Below, in pieces: positions 1 through 5,034 of a DNA stretch of 5,034 nt (within the stretch, counting starts at the first letter, position 1; every line of letters starts with the position of its first letter). Source of the stretch: JASFRS01 sp050114795 (GTDB lineage: Bacteria; Pseudomonadota; Alphaproteobacteria; Sphingomonadales; CAKZYD01); contig JASFRS010000177.1 of the NCBI GenBank assembly GCA_050114795.1, positions 1 through 5,034 of the forward strand, in the 5' to 3' direction. The translations under genes and the position numbers were made by a program. The notes below the pieces were generated by a model, which saw only the letters and a program-made list of their open reading frames with translations, had not been told where the DNA came from and did no database searches.

Positions 1-164
1 CACAATATCTGGTTGGGGGTAGGTCCCGTGCCCATTTCATCGGTCCTTTACCGAGGATGGACGGGGACGCCCTGCGTTCAGCCAAGGCTCAAGGTGAGCT
101 GGTACCCGATACCTTGCATAGGGAGGTGGAACCAGAGGTGAGCCTTGTCCATTTTCTGGATTAG
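1..164 (+). CDS. C-terminal end of an unrecognised protein (5' end outside window)
   Basis: An open frame enters from the left edge (first whole codon at 3-5) and gives 53 residues before a TAG at 162-164. The visible tail begins QYLVGGRSRAHFIGPLPRMD and ends in an acidic/hydrophobic stretch finishing VSLVHFLD. It reads like a folded protein end: mixed composition with no low-complexity run. I do not recognise the family. Support for coding comes from three points. All three reverse frames are interrupted here. The stop lies only 4 nt before a strong inverted repeat. The next gene faces it, as expected for a convergent gene end. A second forward frame (starting at position 1) is also open as far as 138-140, so the frame choice is not beyond doubt. 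There is no evidence that it is functionally tied to the facing PLP enzyme. Confidence 0.6.
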   Translation, partial: QYLVGGRSRAHFIGPLPRMDGDALRSAKAQGELVPDTLHREVEPEVSLVHFLD

Positions 165-168
165 ATAT

Positions 169-205
169 CTCATGACGGGTGCACATGGGCAGCACCCGTC
201 ATGAG
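169..205. terminator. Perfect 14-bp inverted repeat, likely bidirectional terminator
   Basis: The left arm at 169-182 (CTCATGACGGGTGC) is the exact reverse complement of the right arm at 192-205, with a 9-nt loop at 183-191. It lies between two convergent genes, 4 nt after the stop of the left gene and 7 nt before the stop of the PLP enzyme gene, so it could end transcription from both sides. The stem is long and GC-rich in its centre. Neither side is followed by a T tract, so it is not a textbook intrinsic terminator. It may work as a 3'-end stabilising hairpin or as a protein-binding palindrome. Confidence 0.65.
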
Positions 206-212
206 CTAGAAC

Positions 213-1502
213 TTATATAGCCGCTAAAGCCTGCTCCAGATCAGCGATCAAATCATCAGGGTGCTCGACACCGATGGAGACGCGGATCATGGCATCAGTG
301 ACACCTTGTTCCGTCCTTGTCTCAGCGGGTACGCCTGACTGTGTGGTGGAAGCTGGGTGGCTGATTAAAGTTTCCGTCCCGCCCAATGACACTGCCAGTT
401 TCATGATTTTTAACGCGTCCAACATACGGAAGGCTTCTGCTTCCCCGCCTTTTACATAGAAAGAAAAAGTGGACCCTGGTGCCAAACATTGTCGGTCATA
501 AATCGGCTTGCGTGGGTCATCATCGCTGAGGAAACCAAGATAATTTACTCTGTCAATCTTTGGATGAGTGGACAGATATTCAGCGATAAGTTTCGCATTA
601 TCATTGGCCCTTTCCACGCGAAGTGACAAAGTTTCCAAGGACCGCAGCAGCATCCAACTGGTGTGCGCATCTAATTGCGTGCCAAGTGAGCCACGAAGAC
701 CGCGAACAGCTTTCATCATCTCTTTAGAGCCGGTTGCGCCACCTGCAACCAAATCCGAATGCCCGCCAACATATTTGGTTAATGAACAAACGGTGATATC
801 CGCACCATGTTGCAAGGGATGTGAAAAGACTGGACCAAGAAAAGTATTGTCAATGATGACAGGTGGGCGATAGCCATCCTGTGCGTCGGCCAGACGGTCA
901 GCGACCTCTTTCAAATAGGCAATGTCAACCAGGCCATTTGTTGGGTTGGCCGGTGTTTCTGCCATAATAACGCCGATACGGCCCTTTTTAAGCGCAGCTT
1001 CGACGGCTGCATCAATGGCATCATGGTCAACGCCATCATAAAAAGGCTGATGCTGCACACCATAATTCACCAAGGTTTTCTCGATCAGCGTTTCCGTGCC
1101 CCCATAAAGCGGGGAGCTGTGCAGAATGACATCGCCAGGACGAATAAAGGCCCATAATGTCGTGGAAATAGCGGCCATGCCGGATGAAAACACCAGGGCC
1201 GCGTCTGAGCCTTCCCAAAGTGACAGACGGTCTTCGAGGACCTCTAAATTGGGGTTGTTAAAGCGGGAATAGACGAGGCCCGCTTCTTCACCAGGCCCGG
1301 GTTCCCGTCGGCCAGAAGTGAAGTCGAAAAAATTTTTACCGTCTTGTGCGCTTTTGAAAACAAATGTGGAGGTTAGAAAAACCGGTGGCTTCAAAGACCC
1401 TTCAGATAAATGCGGGCTGAAGCCATAGCCCATCATTTGTGTTTCGGGGTGGATTTCATGATTCCCTATGGTCCGGGTCTTGTAATTATATTTCTCGCTC
1501 AT
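213..1502 (-). CDS. Cystathionine gamma-synthase family PLP-dependent enzyme
   Basis: This is a 429-residue cytoplasmic enzyme of the Cys/Met-metabolism PLP family (fold type I), which joins or cleaves C-S bonds at the gamma carbon in transsulfuration, direct sulfhydrylation or methionine degradation. Visible active-site elements, in order, are: YSR at 78-80 (binds the PLP phosphate of the partner subunit), SSGMAA at 106-111, PLYGGT at 131-136 with Tyr133 stacking on the cofactor, ETPANPT at 182-188, IDNTF at 217-221 with Asp218 pairing with the pyridine nitrogen, Schiff-base Lys243 in SLTKYVGGHSD, and Arg407 in IRVSIGVEH for the substrate carboxylate. The position after YG is Gly, where classical methionine gamma-lyases carry Cys, so that activity is less favoured. 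The exact reaction cannot be read from sequence. An insertion of about 20 residues precedes YSR. The ATG at 1500-1502 is the first possible start, because an in-frame TAG lies two codons upstream; a weak GGAA sits about 8 nt before it. Confidence 0.93.
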   Translation of the reverse strand: MSEKYNYKTRTIGNHEIHPETQMMGYGFSPHLSEGSLKPPVFLTSTFVFKSAQDGKNFFDFTSGRREPGPGEEAGLVYSRFNNPNLEVLEDRLSLWEGSDAALVFSSGMAAISTTLWAFIRPGDVILHSSPLYGGTETLIEKTLVNYGVQHQPFYDGVDHDAIDAAVEAALKKGRIGVIMAETPANPTNGLVDIAYLKEVADRLADAQDGYRPPVIIDNTFLGPVFSHPLQHGADITVCSLTKYVGGHSDLVAGGATGSKEMMKAVRGLRGSLGTQLDAHTSWMLLRSLETLSLRVERANDNAKLIAEYLSTHPKIDRVNYLGFLSDDDPRKPIYDRQCLAPGSTFSFYVKGGEAEAFRMLDALKIMKLAVSLGGTETLISHPASTTQSGVPAETRTEQGVTDAMIRVSIGVEHPDDLIADLEQALAAI

Positions 1503-1643
1503 TTCCTAGAGTTCCAGATAGTCAGGTTTTCCTCCGCGTCTGTCCGGAGTAATGGCGCTACCATATCGTCACATTTTGTGCGGCGCCAGTTAGGAATTCT
1601 CTCCGCACTTGCATTTAGCGTATGAACCGCCGATAAGCCTGTC
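1503..1643. promoter_or_regulatory. Divergent intergenic region carrying promoters for both flanking genes
   Basis: These 141 bp separate the start codons of the PLP enzyme (leftward) and the transporter (rightward), so promoters for both must lie here or inside the opposite gene. I could not pick out a convincing -35/-10 pair on either strand. Visible structure is weak: an inverted repeat GTGCGG (1578-1583) / CCGCAC (1603-1608) with a 19-nt spacer, and a small CTCCG (1532-1536) / CGGAG (1545-1549) repeat. The PLP enzyme side has a good GGAGG (complement of 1531-1535), but it is about 28 nt from the ATG, too far to act as its ribosome binding site. No riboswitch was recognised. Confidence 0.5.
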
Positions 1644-2831
1644 ATGAGACAGAATTGGGTAACAATTATCGCAATGATGTTTGGTCAGGGCGCTGGCCTG
1701 GCCTCGAACATGGTTTCCGTATCTTTTGCGGTTCTGGTCGGGGCTGTGCTTGCCCCTAGCCCGATTTATGCGACCCTGCCACAGGCTTTATTGTTGGTGG
1801 CGACAGCCGTAACGACGGGGCCGATTTCGGCTTTAATGGGGCGTTTTGGCCGGCGTGCAGGTTTTTTAACAGGGGCTGCATTGGCTCTTACAGCGGCCTT
1901 TTTGGCGGTGACAGCAATTTTGTCCGAATCCTTTATTCTCTTTTGTTTTGCAACATTTCTGCTCGGCAGTTTTAATGCAGCAGCGCAATATTATCGATTT
2001 GCTGCGGCTGAAGTTGTGCCGATTGCGCAGGCGCCTAAGGCCATCTCTCTTGTAATGCTTGGCGGCCTAACGGCGGCCTTGACGGTTCCTGCTGTCACAG
2101 GCTGGTCTGATCAAAATTTGGGGTGGCCCAATCATGCTGGCGCATTCGCCGCGGTGGGGTTTTATGCCTTAATTGGTTTGACCGCTCCTTTGTTTGCGCG
2201 ATTTGCGGAACCTTCTAATGATATGCATTTAGAGCAGCCAAAGGCCAGTTTGAAAGAGGTATTTGCCCGCTCTGCATTTCTAGTTGGCATGATAACCACT
2301 GCTGGCGCGCAGGCTTTGATGAACCTGCTCATGACGGCGACTCCATTGGCCATGGCGCATGTTGGGCATCAGGCGCATCATTCCACATCCGTTATCCAGG
2401 CCCATGTGATTGCAATGTTCCTACCGTCGTTGATCTCTGGGTGGTTGATTACGCGTCTGGGTATTGGGCGTGTTGTAAGTTTAGGCATAGCTGCCATGAT
2501 CGCTTGTGTCGTAGTGGCGCGCTCAGGCCTGGGTGTGGGTCATTTTACATGGTCTTTGGTTTTCTTAGGCCTGGGCTGGAATTTTCTCTTTGTCTCGGGC
2601 ACGGCGATTGTAGCCAGCAGTCATGAACCCCATGAACGCGCGCGCTTTCAAGGCGTCAACGAAATTGCTGTTTTCAGCATGGCCGCCATGGCAGCACTTG
2701 GATCCGGGTATTTGTTGAATAGCCTGAATTGGTCGGGCCTTGCCGCGTTTAGCATTGTTTTGATTGCGCTGATTGCGCTAGTGAATTTGCACTATCACCT
2801 GCGCGCCCGCCGACTTAATGCTCAAGCTTGA
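1644..2831 (+). CDS. Major facilitator superfamily (MFS) transporter, substrate unknown
   Basis: This is a 395-residue inner-membrane carrier of typical MFS length with about 12 hydrophobic helices, at roughly 8-36, 42-62, 72-92, 95-113, 131-151, 164-184, 209-229, 250-270, 274-293, 299-320, 336-357 and 363-384. The loop between helices 2 and 3 carries GRFGRRAGF (66-74), the short form of the MFS signature. The loop after helix 4 has YRFAAAEVVP (117-126), which I associate with a branch of uncharacterised bacterial MFS proteins; this is from memory, not a search. The central cytoplasmic loop (187-208) contains charged residues, as usual. Between helices 7 and 8 lies a His-rich stretch (His239, 242, 245, 246, 254). 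The ATG at 1644 is the most upstream candidate, because an in-frame TGA lies at 1623-1625. There is no clear Shine-Dalgarno sequence before it, so expression may be low or leaderless. The 3' end overlaps the facing lipoprotein gene. Confidence 0.88.
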   Translation: MRQNWVTIIAMMFGQGAGLASNMVSVSFAVLVGAVLAPSPIYATLPQALLLVATAVTTGPISALMGRFGRRAGFLTGAALALTAAFLAVTAILSESFILFCFATFLLGSFNAAAQYYRFAAAEVVPIAQAPKAISLVMLGGLTAALTVPAVTGWSDQNLGWPNHAGAFAAVGFYALIGLTAPLFARFAEPSNDMHLEQPKASLKEVFARSAFLVGMITTAGAQALMNLLMTATPLAMAHVGHQAHHSTSVIQAHVIAMFLPSLISGWLITRLGIGRVVSLGIAAMIACVVVARSGLGVGHFTWSLVFLGLGWNFLFVSGTAIVASSHEPHERARFQGVNEIAVFSMAAMAALGSGYLLNSLNWSGLAAFSIVLIALIALVNLHYHLRARRLNAQA

Positions 2832-3858
2832 AACTGGATATAGCGGTAGTGACTAACTGGTCATTTTCCATGCCACCCAAAGTCCAATAATGATCCATGG
2901 CTTTTAAAAGACCGCGATGGTCCATCGTGGCCAGGGGTTTGTCTTTATATTGCAGCCATTCCCCCGTGCGGGCGTCAAAGGCAATGATTTGCGATAAAGC
3001 TGGAGCTGGATTTCCGTTATAGCCAATCCCGTCATAATTATAGGGATTGTCTGACCCGCCTGCGAAAATGACCTGACTTAGCTCTTCATCGCTATAGGCT
3101 GCCGCACGGTATGTTGGGCGCCCAGGGTGGGCCGCCCATTTGCGCCATTTGATGTGTTCAGGGTGTTCAGGGTCAATAACGCCATGCCACACATCGTTTA
3201 TAAGGCCGTAAATACGTCGCCCCGTCTCCTCCTCATAGCCAATTACAGCGACGCCATCGGCAATGATGATTTGTCCATGAACGAGGCCGCCTGCATGGCC
3301 GAACACTGGCGTGCCCGGGTATGGTGTGGCTTGAAACCATTTGTCTTTTTCTATGTCATAGACCTGAGTTAAATTGACATTGTCGCTGTTATGCCAGCCT
3401 GAAACTAAATAGATGAAGCGATTGTCATAGACCAAGGCCACGCTGTCATCGACTGGCTTGGGGATTGGGGCGCGTGCGCTATAGGTTTCAGTCTCAGGGT
3501 CAAACATGAGAACATTGGGTGTGGATACTTCGCTATGGTCCGTGCCAACGGTATAACCGCCGAAAATATAAATTTTATCATCCACAGTGACCGCAATGCT
3601 GGCCAGTCGACCATGGGTGAAGGGCAGGGGTGGCAAAGTTTTGCAACTACGTAGCTTTATCGCGCAGGCATAGGCATCCGTTTTGATGTCCTCATGGGTT
3701 TTACCTTCGCCTAGTCCCATGAAGGAATATAGCGTTGGCCCATCTGGGCCTTCAGCAAAGGCGACGGCGTTATTCGTGGTGGGGGCAGGTAATTCAAAGG
3801 GCGTTTCATCACAGGCGCTTAAAATCAAGACGCAGGCTAAAGCTAGTAAACGCATCAT
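2815..3858 (-). CDS. Kelch-like beta-propeller lipoprotein
   Basis: This 347-residue protein is predicted to be exported and lipidated. A short positive start (MMR), a hydrophobic core (4-12) and the lipobox LSAC (13-16) mark Cys16 as the lipid-anchored first mature residue. The mature part shows repeated kelch-like blades in which a 'YIFGG'-type strand is followed later by an aromatic residue before a proline-rich turn. Examples are KIYIFGGY (95-102) with NVLMFDPETETYSARAPIP (115-133), RFIYLVSGW (147-155) with VYDIEKDKWF (166-175), SQVIFAGG (261-268) with IIAFDARTGEWLQY (291-304), and HYWTLGGM (323-330). Such propellers bind ligands or proteins; no enzyme activity can be assigned. Cys65 and Cys72 could form a disulfide in the periplasm. 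The gene overlaps uup by 4 nt and has a strong ribosome binding site inside the uup end, so the two are probably translated together. A second ATG (3853-3855) immediately follows the first and may be the real start. Confidence 0.85.
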   Translation of the reverse strand: MMRLLALACVLILSACDETPFELPAPTTNNAVAFAEGPDGPTLYSFMGLGEGKTHEDIKTDAYACAIKLRSCKTLPPLPFTHGRLASIAVTVDDKIYIFGGYTVGTDHSEVSTPNVLMFDPETETYSARAPIPKPVDDSVALVYDNRFIYLVSGWHNSDNVNLTQVYDIEKDKWFQATPYPGTPVFGHAGGLVHGQIIIADGVAVIGYEEETGRRIYGLINDVWHGVIDPEHPEHIKWRKWAAHPGRPTYRAAAYSDEELSQVIFAGGSDNPYNYDGIGYNGNPAPALSQIIAFDARTGEWLQYKDKPLATMDHRGLLKAMDHYWTLGGMENDQLVTTAISSFKLEH

Positions 3859-5034
3859 CCCCCCTCCAATTCTTCCTTCTTCAGCTCCAGCTCCAGCCAG
3901 GCTTCTTCCTTATCTTGCAGGTCTTTGCGCAATTTTTCCAGTGTTTCAGTCACTTGGGCGAAACCATCCGGGTCGCGGCTGTAGAAATCTGCCTCTCCCA
4001 GTCGTGTTTCTAATTTAGACATCTCCGCTTCTAGGGCCGCCATTTCTTTGGGGAGGAGTTCCAGCGCGCGGGCGTCTTTATAGGATAATTTGCTTTGCGA
4101 TTTTTGACGTGAGACCGCTTTTTTAGGCTTGGCGGCTTTAGGTTTTTCACGCGGAGTGGCTTCTTGTTCCCAATCGCTGTAGCCCCCCACATGTTCCGAC
4201 CAGCCGCCCTTGCCATCAAGTGCGATGATGCTGGTTACTACCCGGTCCAGAAAATCCCGGTCATGGCTGACAAGAATGACGGTGCCGTCAAAGTCTGCGA
4301 GGACTTCTTCCAGCAAATCCAATGTGTCCATATCCAAGTCATTGGTTGGCTCATCTAAAACCACAAGATTGACCTGCTTTGCAAAAGCCTTGGCCATCAA
4401 CAGGCGATTGCGCTCGCCCCCAGAGAGGGACTGGACTGGAGACCGTAATTGCGCTGGGTCGAACAAAAACTCTTTCAGATATCCGGCCACATGTTTCTTT
4501 TCGCCGCGAACATCGATGAAGTCACCGCCACCACTTAAAATGTCTGCGACAGTTAAATCGTCCGCAAGGTCGACGCGGCGTTGGTCGATATGGGCGATGT
4601 CGAGTTTTGTGCCTAATTTGACTTTGCCTTCATCGGGCGTGATACGGCCCGTTAGCAGGCCGACCAAAGTGGACTTGCCAGATCCATTTGCACCAATAAT
4701 GCCGATGCGGTCGCCTCTTAAAATGCGGGTCGAGAAGTCGTTGATGATGGTGCGACCGTCATAGGATTTGGAGATATGTTCGACTTCTGCCACCAATTTA
4801 CCAGAGCTCTCCCCGCGCTCCAGATTTAAAGCCGCCCGACCTGTGGGGGCTTCCTGATTGCGTTTGGCGTTGCGAAGCTGTTCCAATTTGCGCAATCGTC
4901 CCTGGTTCCGTTTGCGCCGTGCTGTCACACCACGGGCCAGCCAGTGGAGTTCGGCTTTGAGGTGCTGTTTTAAGCGCTCTCCTGCTTTTTCCTCAGCCTC
5001 TAACACCGATGCGGAAAAATCCTCAAAATGGCTG
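3855..5034 (-). CDS. uup: ABC-F family ATPase Uup, C-terminal part (5' end outside window)
   Basis: Uup is a soluble ABC-F ATPase linked to ribosomes and, in E. coli, to transposon excision and ribosome assembly. The visible 392 residues run from the edge to a TGA at 3855-3857. They contain the end of the interdomain linker with HWLARGVTARRKRN (about 30-43), then the second ABC domain: Walker A GANGSGKST (114-122), Q-loop Gln151, signature LSGGE (203-207), Walker B VVLDEPTNDLD (224-234) with catalytic Glu228, and switch His257. A basic Lys/Pro/Ala linker (about 294-314) leads to a Glu/Leu/Lys-rich coiled coil (about 322-389) ending EGG, the Uup C-terminal domain that separates it from EttA-like ABC-F proteins. 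No membrane segments are present. A GTG at 5004-5006 is not the start: the frame stays open to the edge (SHFEDFSAS before it), and the first ABC domain must lie outside. A lipoprotein gene follows with a 4-nt overlap. Confidence 0.95.
   Translation of the reverse strand, partial: SHFEDFSASVLEAEEKAGERLKQHLKAELHWLARGVTARRKRNQGRLRKLEQLRNAKRNQEAPTGRAALNLERGESSGKLVAEVEHISKSYDGRTIINDFSTRILRGDRIGIIGANGSGKSTLVGLLTGRITPDEGKVKLGTKLDIAHIDQRRVDLADDLTVADILSGGGDFIDVRGEKKHVAGYLKEFLFDPAQLRSPVQSLSGGERNRLLMAKAFAKQVNLVVLDEPTNDLDMDTLDLLEEVLADFDGTVILVSHDRDFLDRVVTSIIALDGKGGWSEHVGGYSDWEQEATPREKPKAAKPKKAVSRQKSQSKLSYKDARALELLPKEMAALEAEMSKLETRLGEADFYSRDPDGFAQVTETLEKLRKDLQDKEEAWLELELKKEELEGG
3863..3867 (-). promoter_or_regulatory. 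Strong ribosome binding site of the lipoprotein gene, within the uup 3' end
   Basis: On the reverse strand the sequence reads GGAGG followed by GGGG and then ATGATG. The core is 4 nt from the first ATG (3856-3858) and 7 nt from the second (3853-3855). The better spacing favours the second ATG, which would remove one Met and leave the signal peptide intact. The site is made of the last Glu-Gly-Gly codons of uup, so ribosomes finishing uup end on top of it. Confidence 0.7.

Noticed and set aside
213..1502. Methionine gamma-lyase assignment
   Set aside because: The residue after Tyr-Gly in the PLYGGT motif is Gly rather than the Cys typical of characterised methionine gamma-lyases, so a family-level call is safer.
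1410..1625. A 71-codon + strand open frame ending in the divergent spacer
   Set aside because: Most of it is antisense to the N-terminus of the PLP enzyme. It has no ribosome binding site or recognisable product.
1622..1636. Tiny MNRR leader-peptide frame before the transporter
   Set aside because: It has four codons, no Shine-Dalgarno sequence and no attenuator hairpins; it is well within chance.
1503..1643. SAM-II type riboswitch in the leader of the PLP enzyme
   Set aside because: The leader strand contains a GCTAAATGCAAGTGCGG-like stretch that recalls pieces of SAM-II, but the order of elements and the pseudoknot pairings do not fit. A covariance-model search would be the decisive test.
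2815..3858. N-acetylneuraminate epimerase (NanM) for the kelch protein
   Set aside because: NanM is a soluble periplasmic kelch enzyme found with sialic acid genes. Here the protein is a lipoprotein beside uup with no sialic acid genes in view, so only the fold is claimed.
3880..3900. Short tandem repeat of AGCTCC units
   Set aside because: It reflects Leu-Glu-Leu-Glu codons in the Uup coiled coil and is not an independent repeat element.
3683..4018. Two overlapping + strand open frames across the lipoprotein/uup junction
   Set aside because: Both are antisense to well-supported genes. Their compositions are skewed by the Glu/Leu-rich coiled coil and signal-peptide codons on the other strand.
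4210..4764. A 184-codon open frame on the + strand opposite uup
   Set aside because: It lies wholly antisense to the conserved second ABC domain. Its translation is Ser/Arg/Pro-rich with no recognisable motif, and it is explained as a shadow of the uup reading frame.
5004..5006. GTG as the start of a complete 383-residue ABC protein
   Set aside because: The frame remains open through to the window edge with residues fitting the Uup linker, and a Uup needs a first ABC domain upstream. The gene is cut by the window, not truncated.

Overview
The window looks like ordinary chromosome from a proteobacterium, most likely an alphaproteobacterium. That is an inference from the style of the Uup ATPase (its linker motif ARGVTARRKRN), from the subfamily of the PLP enzyme, and from a base composition near one half G+C by eye. 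Genes are tightly packed on both strands. I see no mobile element, CRISPR array, tRNA, rRNA or prophage gene.

Layout, left to right. Positions 1-164 (+) hold the C-terminal end of a gene I do not recognise. It ends just before a perfect 14-bp inverted repeat (169-205), which sits between this gene and the oppositely facing gene at 213-1502 (-). That gene encodes a complete cystathionine gamma-synthase family PLP enzyme of sulfur amino acid metabolism. A 141-bp divergent spacer (1503-1643) separates it from a 12-helix major facilitator transporter at 1644-2831 (+). The transporter runs tail to tail into a kelch-like lipoprotein at 2815-3858 (-), and the two coding regions overlap by 17 bp. The lipoprotein start overlaps the stop of uup (3855-5034, -), an ABC-F ATPase whose N-terminal half lies beyond the right edge.

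How the genes work together. uup and the lipoprotein gene form a translationally coupled pair: the ribosome binding site of the lipoprotein is made from the last codons of uup. The PLP enzyme and the transporter diverge from one short spacer and could be co-regulated, but nothing in the sequence proves a shared substrate. The most useful leads are the overlapping junctions, the palindromic hairpin, the His-rich loop in the transporter and the predicted location of the lipoprotein. I found no convincing undescribed multi-gene system here.
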